Of a stretch of DNA of 64,000 nucleotides, positions 35,402 to 43,306 are shown piece by piece. A program made the position numbers and the translations under genes. Origin of the DNA: Spongiimicrobium salis (GTDB lineage: Bacteria; Bacteroidota; Bacteroidia; Flavobacteriales; Flavobacteriaceae); assembly GCF_043678055.1 (NCBI RefSeq), contig NZ_JBHEQA010000005.1, forward strand, positions 248,001 to 312,000, in the 5' to 3' direction. The stretch's first letter is position 1. Each line of letters starts with the position of its first letter. The notes under the pieces are model-generated. The model was given only the letters and a program-made list of their open reading frames with translations. It was not told where the DNA came from and did no database searches.

Positions 35402-35911
35402 ATGAAACAGGCAGAATTTTTACATGTGGTCATGCCTTTTAAAGACAAATTGTATCGATTGGCAAAACGTTTGCTGGTATCGACAGAAGAAGCAGAGGAT
35501 GCCACACAGGAAATATTGTTGAAATTATGGGCCAAGAAAAAAGTCATGGAGAGTTATAATAATGTAGAGGCTTTTGCCATGACAATGACCAAGAATTTTT
35601 GTTTGGATCGCCTGAAATCAAAGCAGGCCAATAATTTAAAATTGGTACATAGCAATTATAAAGATGAAAATGTATCCTTACAAAAACAATTGGAACACAA
35701 CGATAGTATCGATTGGATTCAAAAAATAATGGAGGAATTGCCCGAACAGCAAAAGCTGGTATTGCAATTACGGGATGTAGAGCAGTATGATTTTGATGAA
35801 ATAGGAGAACTATTGGATATGAAACCTACGGCAATACGCGTAGCATTGTCCAGAGCAAGAAAAACAGTTAGAGAACGATTAGTACAAAAACATAGTTATG
35901 GAATTAAGTAG
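35402..35911 (+). CDS. ECF RNA polymerase sigma factor
   Basis: A 169-residue group 4 sigma factor. Region 2 reads VVMPFKDKLYRLAKRLLVSTEEAEDATQEILLKLWAKK, with the -10-binding end at NVEAFAMTMTKNFCLDRLKS. Region 4 is LPEQQKLVLQLRDVEQYDFDEIGELLDMKPTAIRVALSRARKTVRERL, an intact helix-turn-helix. It overlaps the putative anti-sigma gene by 14 nt. The five-gene run of sigma factor, membrane-anchored partner and three DUF4252 proteins is a common Bacteroidota unit and suggests the sigma factor controls its own operon. The stimulus is unknown. Confidence 0.93.
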   Translation: MKQAEFLHVVMPFKDKLYRLAKRLLVSTEEAEDATQEILLKLWAKKKVMESYNNVEAFAMTMTKNFCLDRLKSKQANNLKLVHSNYKDENVSLQKQLEHNDSIDWIQKIMEELPEQQKLVLQLRDVEQYDFDEIGELLDMKPTAIRVALSRARKTVRERLVQKHSYGIK

Positions 35912-36347
35912 AATTGAAGAATTATTGGAAAAGTATTTCGAGGCCACTGCAACAGTTGCCGAGGAGGAAACCTTACGGGCCTATTTCTTAAATGAAAACG
36001 TAGCACCGCATTTAACACAATACGCCGCATTGTTTCAATATTTCTCCAACGCCAAAGAAGAACAGTTTACCAAGCAGGTCCCACTAACCCCTAAGAGAAA
36101 CTATATGAGGTGGGCTTCCATTGCAGCTGTAGCGGTTTTTATGTTTGGTATCTATTTTGTAAATCAACCTTCAGGTTCAGAAACTGAAGGGTTGTCAGAA
36201 GAACAAAAGGCAGAGGCGGTATATGCTTATAACGAAACGAAGAAAGCGTTGAACCTTTTGGCCGCAAATTTTGGACGCGGTACTGAAAAAATGTCCTACC
36301 TAAACGAATTTGAAGAAGCAAAACAAAAAATTTATAACGAAAATTAA
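35898..36347 (+). CDS. Probable anti-sigma factor, single membrane helix
   Basis: A 149-residue protein. The N-terminal ~70 residues (ELSRIEELLEKYFEATATVAEEETLRAYFLNENVAPHL) match the cytoplasmic sigma-binding part seen in Bacteroidota anti-sigma-like proteins, without a zinc motif. One membrane segment follows (WASIAAVAVFMFGIYFV), then an acidic periplasmic tail of about 55 residues. Overlap with the sigma gene by 14 nt and the single helix support a role in holding the ECF sigma factor at the membrane. This rests on context more than on a strong sequence signature. Confidence 0.75.
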   Translation: MELSRIEELLEKYFEATATVAEEETLRAYFLNENVAPHLTQYAALFQYFSNAKEEQFTKQVPLTPKRNYMRWASIAAVAVFMFGIYFVNQPSGSETEGLSEEQKAEAVYAYNETKKALNLLAANFGRGTEKMSYLNEFEEAKQKIYNEN

Positions 36348-36349
36348 GA

Positions 36350-36892
36350 ATGATGAAAAAGTATATTACAATTATAGTTTTAACATTACTGCCATTTGCA
36401 GGAATCTCTCAGTCCTTATTCGATAAATACGAAGATTTGGACGAAGTGACTGCGGTTGTCGTGAGCAAGAGTATGTTCAACCTACTCAGTAAAATTGACG
36501 TAGAAGTGGACGATAAGGAAGCACAGGACTTTATGGACATTGCAAAAACAGTGAACAGCTTGAAAGTCTTTACCACGGAAGATGCCAAAATTGCCGCAGA
36601 TATGTCGGCATCAGTGAATACTTATTTACGAACGGCCTCCTTGGAAGAGTTGATGCGCGTGAAGGATAAAGAGGCAAATATCAAATTTTATATCAAAAGT
36701 GGGAAGGACGATGATCATGTAAGCGAACTATTAATGTTCGTCACCGGCATCAAAGGCGCTAATATAGACGGAAGAAAAATAGAAACCGTATTGCTTTCCC
36801 TAACTGGAGATATTGATTTGAACAAGATCAACTCCCTGACCAAGAAAATGAACCTTCCACAAGAGTTGAACAAAGCAGGAAAAAAGAATTAA
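36350..36892 (+). CDS. DUF4252 protein (first of three)
   Basis: A 180-residue secreted protein with signal peptide MMKKYITIIVLTLLPFAGISQ. The mature part is the DUF4252 domain (FDKYEDLDEVTAVVVSKSMFNLL, then LEELMRVKDKEANIKFYIKSG, and VLLSLTGDIDLNKINSLTKKMNLP). It lies 2 bp behind the anti-sigma gene. The next gene is a close paralogue, and the domain looks like a small alpha+beta fold of unknown activity. It could be a target of the sigma factor. An ATG three bases further in is an equally good start. Confidence 0.88.
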   Translation: MMKKYITIIVLTLLPFAGISQSLFDKYEDLDEVTAVVVSKSMFNLLSKIDVEVDDKEAQDFMDIAKTVNSLKVFTTEDAKIAADMSASVNTYLRTASLEELMRVKDKEANIKFYIKSGKDDDHVSELLMFVTGIKGANIDGRKIETVLLSLTGDIDLNKINSLTKKMNLPQELNKAGKKN

Positions 36893-36970
36893 CACAAACA
36901 AATAAAACGGTGACGGTGGATACACCATCCACTGTCACCCTAATACCCATCAATTTTTAAAACAACAATC

Positions 36971-37507
36971 ATGAAAAAAATTATCGTAGTACTTTTAATA
37001 GCCATTGCCCCTTTTAGCGGATTCTCACAATCTATTTTTGACAAATTTGAAGAAATGGATGAAGTGGGTGCCGTAATCATCAACAAAGGAATGATCGACC
37101 TTCTGGTCAAAATGGGAGATGGTCATGGAGATGAAGAGGCCCAAGAGTTTATGGATATGGCCAAGAATATCAACGGAGTTAAGGTGTTTACCACTGAAAA
37201 TTCCGGAGTGGCCGCCCAAATGAACGCTGCCGTAAAAAAACATTTGCGATCTGCTTCTTTGGAAGAGTTGATGCGTGTAAAGGATAAGGATGCCAATGTG
37301 AAATTTTATATCAAAAATGGAAAGCGTAAAGACCATGTGAGCGAACTTTTAATGTTTGTTTCAGGATTGAAAGATCTAAAGGTAGAAGGAAGAAATTTTG
37401 AAACCGTATTGGTTTCCATTACTGGAGATATTGATCTGAACAAGATAGGAACACTGACCAAGAAGATGAACTTGCCCAAAGAAATGAAGAAGGCAGGAGG
37501 AAAATAA
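36971..37507 (+). CDS. DUF4252 protein (second of three)
   Basis: A 178-residue secreted paralogue of the preceding gene. The signal ends at FSGFSQ, and the mature part starts SIFDKFEEMDEVGAVIINKGM. The stretch SASLEELMRVKDKDANVKFYIKNGK is nearly the same as in the first copy. A recent-looking tandem duplication produced the two. The 78-bp gap between them has no clear promoter, so one transcript is likely. Function unknown. Confidence 0.88.
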   Translation: MKKIIVVLLIAIAPFSGFSQSIFDKFEEMDEVGAVIINKGMIDLLVKMGDGHGDEEAQEFMDMAKNINGVKVFTTENSGVAAQMNAAVKKHLRSASLEELMRVKDKDANVKFYIKNGKRKDHVSELLMFVSGLKDLKVEGRNFETVLVSITGDIDLNKIGTLTKKMNLPKEMKKAGGK

Positions 37508-37559
37508 AAATCACCGTACTTGAAAGGAAAACTTTCAAAGACATAAAAAAAACCAACAT

Positions 37560-38105
37560 ATGAGTACAATTGTAAAAGTAATTTTAGGAACCATGCTGAT
37601 GATATTGACTTTATCGGCTTGTTCCTCCACCCAAAGTTTACAGGAATATTATGTAGACAACACAGAGAACCCTAATTTCTTATCTTTTGATATTCCGGCC
37701 AGTGTCCTGAATTTAGAAGAAGCAGATTTAACGGATACCCAACGGGAAGCTATTAATTCCCTACGTAAACTTAATATTCTTGCCTTTAAGAAAACGGCAA
37801 AGAACGAAGCGGATTATCAAGTGGAAAAAGGAAAGGTGAAGGCCATTCTTAAGAACGATAAGTTTGTAGAGTTAATGAAATTGAACAGTCAATATGGTAA
37901 AGGTGTAGTAAAGTACCTGGGAGACGAAGATGCCATTGATGAAATCATCATTTACGGAAACAATAAAGAGCAAGGTTTTGTATTGGTACGTGTTTTGGGA
38001 AAGGATATGAATCCGGCACACATGGTACAATTCATGCAGGCCATGAGCAAATCTGACTATAGAGGAGAAGGGTTTGGACCTTTAAGCGATCTTTTTAAAA
38101 GCTAA
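37560..38105 (+). CDS. DUF4252 lipoprotein (third of three)
   Basis: A 181-residue diverged member with a lipobox (LTLSAC, Cys21) instead of a cleavable signal. The domain is recognisable by FLSFDIPASVLNLEEADLTDTQREAINSLRKLNILAF and IDEIIIYGNNKEQGFVLVRVLGKDMNPAHM. Membrane anchoring sets it apart from its two soluble neighbours. It ends the operon, with a strong terminator 20 bp downstream. Function unknown. Confidence 0.82.
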   Translation: MSTIVKVILGTMLMILTLSACSSTQSLQEYYVDNTENPNFLSFDIPASVLNLEEADLTDTQREAINSLRKLNILAFKKTAKNEADYQVEKGKVKAILKNDKFVELMKLNSQYGKGVVKYLGDEDAIDEIIIYGNNKEQGFVLVRVLGKDMNPAHMVQFMQAMSKSDYRGEGFGPLSDLFKS

Positions 38106-38124
38106 AAACCAGCTTACTATATTT

Positions 38125-38165
38125 TAAAAACCTACTTCAGGAGTATTCTGAAGTAGGTTTTTTTA
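38125..38165 (+). terminator. Terminator of the sigma/DUF4252 operon
   Basis: AAAAACCTACTTCAG (38126-38140) pairs with CTGAAGTAGGTTTTT (38149-38163), followed by further T. A long, perfect stem. Confidence 0.9.
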
Positions 38166-38260
38166 TGTTAAATAATGAAAAATTAAAAAAACACCCTTCC
38201 TTTCTTCAAGCGCTATTTGGTATCTTGCACAGCACACAAACTTTATAATCGTATTGAATT

Positions 38261-39076
38261 ATGGAAAACGCAGAAGTATGGATCAATAAAGGAATTGATT
38301 TTACTGTAGAATATGGGCCAAAAGTTATTGGGGCCATTCTCATATATCTTATTGGCTCCTGGATCATCAAAAAAATCGTGGGTGCTGCACGAAAGGTAAT
38401 GGCCAAAGGAAGCTATGATGAATCCTTGCAAAAATTCCTCCTAAACCTGATCAATTGGGCCTTAAAGATTTTCTTGATTATTACGGTGATTTCTACTTTA
38501 GGGGTAGAAACAACCAGTCTGGCAGCTGTAATTGCTGCAGCCGGCCTTGCTGTTGGAATGGCATTACAAGGATCCCTATCCAATTTTGCAGGTGGTGTCC
38601 TTATTATGATCTTTAAGCCTTATAAAATTGGAGATTTGATAGAAGCCCAAGGAGTATTGGGGGCAGTGAAGGAAATAGAAATTTTCACCACCAAATTGAT
38701 TACCCCTCAAAATAAATTGGCCATTATTCCCAATGGTGCCATGGCCAATGGAAACATTATTAATTATACAGAAGAAGGCAAGATGCGCGTAGATACCATG
38801 ATCGGTATCGGATATAACGAAGACATCAAAAAGGCCAAGGAGGTCCTATTGGAAGTCTTGACCTCTAATCCTTTGGTATTACAAGATCCTGCGCCTTCTG
38901 TTAACGTTGCTGAACTGGCTGATAGTTCGGTAAATTTTGCAGTACGCCCTTTTTGTAAACCAGAGCATTATTGGGATGTCTATTTTGCTACCTTGGAAAA
39001 CTGCAAATTGGCACTGGATAAGGCCGGTATAGAAATTCCATACCCACATCAAGTGGAAATTCAAAAGAAGGAATAG
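38261..39076 (+). CDS. Small-conductance mechanosensitive channel (MscS), copy 1
   Basis: A 271-residue MscS-type channel that would open under membrane tension to release solutes in hypo-osmotic shock. Helices: VIGAILIYLIGSWIIKKIV (TM1), WALKIFLIITVISTLGVETTSL (TM2), and the pore helix AVIAAAGLAVGMALQGSLSNFAGGVLIMIF with the family's Ala/Gly packing pattern. The beta domain follows (GDLIEAQGVLGAVKEI...TKLITPQNKLAIIPNGAM). The C-terminal vestibule is present. A nearly identical copy lies 190 bp downstream. Secure family call. Confidence 0.93.
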   Translation: MENAEVWINKGIDFTVEYGPKVIGAILIYLIGSWIIKKIVGAARKVMAKGSYDESLQKFLLNLINWALKIFLIITVISTLGVETTSLAAVIAAAGLAVGMALQGSLSNFAGGVLIMIFKPYKIGDLIEAQGVLGAVKEIEIFTTKLITPQNKLAIIPNGAMANGNIINYTEEGKMRVDTMIGIGYNEDIKKAKEVLLEVLTSNPLVLQDPAPSVNVAELADSSVNFAVRPFCKPEHYWDVYFATLENCKLALDKAGIEIPYPHQVEIQKKE

Positions 39077-39102
39077 ATGCTAAAAAAACATTAGAAATGG
39101 TT

Positions 39103-39135
39103 AAGGCCTTTGAAGTATTTCAAGGGTCTTTTTTA
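39103..39135 (+). terminator. Terminator between the two MscS genes
   Basis: AAGGCCTTTGAA and TTCAAGGGTCTT pair with two G-U pairs, followed by TTTTTT. It indicates that the two channel genes can be expressed separately. Confidence 0.65.
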
Positions 39136-39266
39136 TTGTAAAATATGCAAGCTTTTCTGTTTCAGCACCTTAAGAAAAAGATATAAAGTTTCACTAAAAA
39201 TAAGTGACTTCCTCTGAAAACTCGTGTCTTAAGAACAACACTAACACTAAAAAAGTAAACGGAATT

Positions 39267-40082
39267 ATGGAAAACGCTCAAGTATGGATTGACAAGGGAA
39301 TCGGCTTTGTTGTAGAATATGGCCCTAAAGTAATAGGGGCACTATTAATATACCTCATTGGTTCATGGGTCATTAAGAAATTGACCAATCTCTTGCGAAA
39401 CGTAATGATGAAACGAAAGTATGATGAATCCTTGCAGAAGTTCCTATTGAATTTAGTGGCTTGGGCCCTGAAGATATTCCTTATTGTCATGGTCATCTCC
39501 AAACTTGGCGTAGAGACCACAAGCTTTGCGGCTATTATAGCCGCTGCCGGTTTGGCCATTGGCCTGGCGTTACAGGGGTCACTATCCAATTTTGCCGGAG
39601 GAGTATTGCTCATTATTTTTAAACCGTATAGAATTGGGGATTTAATTGAAGCCCAAGGCGTTTTAGGTGTAGTGAAAGAAATTGAAATCTTTACTACAAA
39701 ATTGATAACTCCAGAGAATAAGTTGGCCATTGTTCCCAATGGTGCTATGGCCAATGGAAACATTATAAACTACACAGAGGAAGGGCAAATGCGGGTAGAT
39801 ACCACTATTGGCGTAGGCTATGGAGAGGACATTAAAAAAGCAAAGGAAGTCTTATTGGAAGTATTGACGTCCAACCCTTTGGTACTGGAAGATCCTGCAC
39901 CTTCGGTCAATGTAGCTGAATTGGCCGATAGCTCTGTAAATTTTGCAGTACGCCCTTTCTGTAAACCAGAACATTATTGGGATGTGTATTTTGCTACTTT
40001 GGAAAATTGCAAATTGGCACTGGACAAAGCAGGTATCGAAATTCCGTATCCGCATCAAGTGGAAATTCAAAAGAAAGGCTAA
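39267..40082 (+). CDS. Small-conductance mechanosensitive channel (MscS), copy 2
   Basis: A 271-residue paralogue of the preceding channel, starting at MENAQVWIDKGIGF (ATG 39267; an earlier ATG at 39204 adds 21 non-conserved residues). The C-terminal 70 residues after AELADSSVNFAV are almost the same as in copy 1, ending PYPHQVEIQKK in both. Differences cluster in the first two helices and the positions around TNLLRNVMMKRKYDESLQ. The two may form mixed heptamers or open at different tensions. Copies this close usually arise by local duplication. Confidence 0.93.
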   Translation: MENAQVWIDKGIGFVVEYGPKVIGALLIYLIGSWVIKKLTNLLRNVMMKRKYDESLQKFLLNLVAWALKIFLIVMVISKLGVETTSFAAIIAAAGLAIGLALQGSLSNFAGGVLLIIFKPYRIGDLIEAQGVLGVVKEIEIFTTKLITPENKLAIVPNGAMANGNIINYTEEGQMRVDTTIGVGYGEDIKKAKEVLLEVLTSNPLVLEDPAPSVNVAELADSSVNFAVRPFCKPEHYWDVYFATLENCKLALDKAGIEIPYPHQVEIQKKG

Positions 40083-40114
40083 TATTCGTTGTTGAGTTGA
40101 ATTAGTTTTAAATG

Positions 40115-40146
40115 AGAAGGCCATTCCTAGGAATGGCCTTTTTTAT
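40115..40146. terminator. Terminator after the second MscS gene
   Basis: AAGGCCATTCC (40117-40127) and GGAATGGCCTT (40130-40140) are perfect arms followed by TTTTT. The A-rich side is weaker, so it mainly stops plus-strand transcription between convergent MscS and purB. Confidence 0.85.
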
Positions 40147-40163
40147 ATGGTATGCATAAAGGC

Positions 40164-41507
40164 TTATATCCCCGTGTAATTACTTGGTGTAATGGCCTTT
40201 AACTCTCCTTTGATAGCTTCTGAAACCTCTAGAGTATCAATAAAGTGGGCAATAGATTCCTGTGTGATCTTGGTATTGGTCCTTGTTAGTCCTTTTAAAG
40301 CCTCGTACGGATTTGGATAGCCTTCCCTTCTGAGAATAGTTTGAATGGCTTCGGCGACTACGGCCCAATTATTTTCCAGATCTTGTTCAAATTTCTCTGC
40401 ATTCAGCAATAATTTGTTCAATCCTTTTAAAGTGGATTGAAAGGCGATGATGGTATGGGCAAAAGGAACTCCTACATTTCTTAAGACTGTGCTATCGGTT
40501 AAATCCCGTTGCAATCTGGAGATGGGCAACTTTGCGGATAAATGTTCGAATAAAGCATTCGCAATACCTAAATTTCCTTCAGAATTCTCAAAATCGATCG
40601 GATTTACTTTATGGGGCATGGCTGATGACCCGATTTCTCCTTTTTTAATTTTTTGCTTAAAGTAATCCATGGAAACATACGTCCAGAAATCCCGATCCAA
40701 GTCAATGAGAATGGTATTGATGCGTTTCATGGTATCAAACAAAGCGGACATATGATCGTAATGCTCGATCTGGGTGGTAGGAAAAGAATGGTGAAGCCCC
40801 AATTTTTCTTGAACGAATTTTGTGCCAAAAGCTTTCCAGTCAATCGCCGGATAGGCCACTTTATGTGCATTGTAATTACCTGTTGCACCACCAAATTTAG
40901 CCGCGCTGGGAATATCGTTCAGTAAATTGAATTGTTCTTTCAACCGTTCTACAAAAACCTCGATTTCCTTACCCAATCGGGTAGGGGAGGCCGGTTGTCC
41001 ATGGGTACGTGCCAACATGGGCACCGCAGCCCATTCTTGGGCCAATTCCTTTATTTTTTGAAGCACTTCAAAATATTGCGGAACGTATACGTCGTTCATC
41101 GCTTCTTTAATGGATAGGGGAATGGCGGTATTATTAATATCCTGGGAGGTTAAACCAAAATGGATAAATTCTTTGTATTGTTCCAATCCTAGACGATCAA
41201 AAGCCCCTTTAATAAAGTATTCCACAGCTTTGACATCGTGGTTGGTTGTCTTTTCGATTTCTTTAATGGAATCGGCATCGGCTGAACTAAAATTCTTATA
41301 GATATCCTGCAATGCCGTAAATTTTGAATGATCAAAATGGGCCAATTGAGGCAATGGGATTTCACATAAGGCGATAAAATATTCTATTTCTACGCGAACC
41401 CGATATTGTATTAACGCTTCTTCCGAAAAAAATGGCGCCAAAGAAGCAACTTTATTTCTGTAGCGACCGTCTATAGGGGATATGGCATTCAATTGGTGTA
41501 GTGACAT
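40164..41507 (-). CDS. purB: Adenylosuccinate lyase
   Basis: Cleaves SAICAR and adenylosuccinate in purine synthesis, releasing fumarate. The 447-residue product has the signature GSSAMPHKVNPIDFENSEGNLG near residue 286 (fumarase/aspartase superfamily), TSQDINNTA, and the early ISPIDGRYRNK. The N-terminal half carries TRTHGQPASPTRLGKE with the catalytic His. It is 60 bp behind a small HEAT-like gene on the same strand, a pairing typical of Flavobacteriaceae. Secure. Confidence 0.97.
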   Translation of the reverse strand: MSLHQLNAISPIDGRYRNKVASLAPFFSEEALIQYRVRVEIEYFIALCEIPLPQLAHFDHSKFTALQDIYKNFSSADADSIKEIEKTTNHDVKAVEYFIKGAFDRLGLEQYKEFIHFGLTSQDINNTAIPLSIKEAMNDVYVPQYFEVLQKIKELAQEWAAVPMLARTHGQPASPTRLGKEIEVFVERLKEQFNLLNDIPSAAKFGGATGNYNAHKVAYPAIDWKAFGTKFVQEKLGLHHSFPTTQIEHYDHMSALFDTMKRINTILIDLDRDFWTYVSMDYFKQKIKKGEIGSSAMPHKVNPIDFENSEGNLGIANALFEHLSAKLPISRLQRDLTDSTVLRNVGVPFAHTIIAFQSTLKGLNKLLLNAEKFEQDLENNWAVVAEAIQTILRREGYPNPYEALKGLTRTNTKITQESIAHFIDTLEVSEAIKGELKAITPSNYTGI

Positions 41508-41567
41508 TGATATCTATTAAATTTTTGAAAGCGACAAAGTTAACTATAAGTTGAGGAGTTTAAAAGT

Positions 41568-42143
41568 TTATGGGGTGTTGAATTTTTTCAATTTCTCAAA
41601 GGTATGTCGAGCTCTTGCCTTATAGGCCGCACTTCCTTCATGATAATTTTGTTCCAACACCAATTGCAATTCTGGATGTATCCAATTGAACTTGGTGCCC
41701 AATAGAAACAAGGAGGTCATAGAATAGGCTTTGGCCGCCACCTTATGTTCACCAATAAGCCAATCAAAACAACTGGCCGTAATTTTTTCCAAATGTTGGT
41801 CCGTAAGCACTTTTTTGGTCTCATTCTTTGTTTTTGAAAAATAGGATAAGATCAAATACTCACAGATTTTGGCCATTGGCCGAACCGCGGCATCCAAGGT
41901 AACCAAAGTGATGTTTTCCACAAATACATCAAGATAGGGAAAAAGATAATCCAAACGTTTTTTGGCCGTAAATTCCATCACCCAGCATGCTCTGAATGAA
42001 ATAGGGTTTTTAAGATCAAAAGCTATTTCTAATAAGGGCTGCACTAAATGGGGGTTTTCTAGAATAAGTTGGGCCATTTCCAAACGTTTTTCCCTGGAAT
42101 GGTTCACATAATTTAATGCTTCATTAAGCGCTTCTTTGGTCAC
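41568..42143 (-). CDS. HEAT-like helical protein next to purB
   Basis: A 191-residue all-helical protein made of paired helices (ALNYVNHSREKRLEMAQLILENPHLVQPLLEIAFDL, then KNPISFRACWVMEFTAKKRLDYLFPYLDVFVE), which resemble HEAT/ARM repeats. No catalytic residues stand out. The start is a GTG at 42143. In flavobacterial genomes this protein commonly sits ahead of purB and is sometimes carried under the purB name, though it is not a lyase. It may bind the enzyme or another partner; that is inference from conserved neighbourhood only. Confidence 0.7.
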   Translation of the reverse strand: MTKEALNEALNYVNHSREKRLEMAQLILENPHLVQPLLEIAFDLKNPISFRACWVMEFTAKKRLDYLFPYLDVFVENITLVTLDAAVRPMAKICEYLILSYFSKTKNETKKVLTDQHLEKITASCFDWLIGEHKVAAKAYSMTSLFLLGTKFNWIHPELQLVLEQNYHEGSAAYKARARHTFEKLKKFNTP

Positions 42144-42177
42144 AAAAATGTATTTTTAAGAGGAGAATATTCATCTT

Positions 42178-42651
42178 ATGAAAATAGTAAAAAAAATACT
42201 TACGGGACTTCTAATACTATTGGTGGCCTTGCAATTCTATCGACCGGATAAGAATACCTCCGAAAGTGATCATATGGCGACATTCCTTTCTGAAACCAAT
42301 CCGCCCGCGGAAGTGCAACGTATTCTTGAGAATAGTTGTTACGATTGTCATAGCGATCATACCACCTATCCTTGGTACGGACATATTGCCCCGGTATCCT
42401 ACTGGTTGGACGACCATATAAAACACGGGAAAGGAAATCTGAATTTTTCGGATTGGGAGAACTATTCCAGAAAGGAAAAAGATCACAAATTGGAAGAACT
42501 GGAAGAAGAAGTTGAAAAAGGGAAAATGCCCATTGAAAACTATACTTTGATGCATGCCGATACCAAATTAAGTCAGCAGCAAAAGGAGGCAATTGCGGCA
42601 TGGGTCCGGCAAACTAGGGCACTGTATCAATTAGGTCAGCGACCAAATTAA
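42178..42651 (+). CDS. Haem-binding domain protein (c-type, CxxCH)
   Basis: A 157-residue exported protein with an N-terminal hydrophobic signal or anchor (ILTGLLILLVALQFY). The domain carries ENSCYDCHSDHTTYPWYGHIAPVSYWLDDHIKHGK, with one CxxCH site for covalent haem, as in the Haem_bd family of Bacteroidota. The conserved YPWY and a later PIENYTLMHADTKLS are also typical. It would sit in the periplasm, perhaps in electron transfer or haem sensing. Its 3' end overlaps the convergent sirtuin gene by 38 bp, so the two mRNAs have complementary ends. Confidence 0.87.
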   Translation: MKIVKKILTGLLILLVALQFYRPDKNTSESDHMATFLSETNPPAEVQRILENSCYDCHSDHTTYPWYGHIAPVSYWLDDHIKHGKGNLNFSDWENYSRKEKDHKLEELEEEVEKGKMPIENYTLMHADTKLSQQQKEAIAAWVRQTRALYQLGQRPN

Positions 42652-43306
42652 CAACGCCCGTAGAAGCATTTTCCGCAATTATATGGAGATGATTAAAATC
42701 ATTCGGGTTCACACTGGGCTTGGGGTCTATGAAGTAGATGGGCGTTTCATGAGCAACAAAATTGACTAGGCTGGCTGCAGGATATACTTGCATTGAAGTC
42801 CCAATGATGATCAGGATATCTGCCGTTTCTGTAATTTCAATAGCTTTTTCCAATAAGGGCACTGCTTCTCCAAACCATACAATATGAGGGCGCAATTGGT
42901 GTCCCGCATCACAGAGATCTCCCAAATGAAGATCATCCTTCCAATCCAAAACTGTATGTGGGTTGCGTGTACTTCGTACTTTGAGGAGTTCCCCATGCAA
43001 ATGAACAATCTTACTACTTCCGGCGCGCTCGTGCAAGTCATCTACATTTTGGGTAACAATAGTCACATCAAATAGGGATTCCAATTGAACCAAGGCCGTA
43101 TGTGCGTCATTGGGCGAAACCTCAAAAAGTTGCTTTCGCCTTTGGTTGTAAAAGTCCAGCACCAATTCAGGGTTCTTGGCAAAACCTTGAGGAGTGGCCA
43201 CTTCCATAACATCATGTCCTTCCCATAAACCATTTGCATCCCGAAAGGTTCTGATACCACTTTCCGCACTTACACCTGCTCCCGTTAAAACAACTATTTT
43301 TTTCAA
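42614..43306 (-). CDS. cobB: NAD-dependent protein deacylase (sirtuin)
   Basis: Removes acyl groups from lysine using NAD+. Motifs: LTGAGVSAESGIRTFRD (NAD site, residues 6-22), TQNVDDLHERAG, catalytic His in HLHGEL, and IVWFGEAVP. FYNQRRKQ supplies the Tyr-x-x-Arg pair typical of class III (Sirt5/CobB) enzymes that accept succinyl and malonyl lysine. The zinc-binding tetra-cysteine is not there; only one Cys remains in DLCDAGHQLRPH. A TTG at 43306 overlaps the upstream TGA (TTGA) and gives the canonical MKKIVVLTGAG start (230 aa); a second TTG at 43330 is less likely. The name does not imply a role in cobalamin synthesis. Confidence 0.9.
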   Translation of the reverse strand: MKKIVVLTGAGVSAESGIRTFRDANGLWEGHDVMEVATPQGFAKNPELVLDFYNQRRKQLFEVSPNDAHTALVQLESLFDVTIVTQNVDDLHERAGSSKIVHLHGELLKVRSTRNPHTVLDWKDDLHLGDLCDAGHQLRPHIVWFGEAVPLLEKAIEITETADILIIIGTSMQVYPAASLVNFVAHETPIYFIDPKPSVNPNDFNHLHIIAENASTGVVNLVADLIDTVP

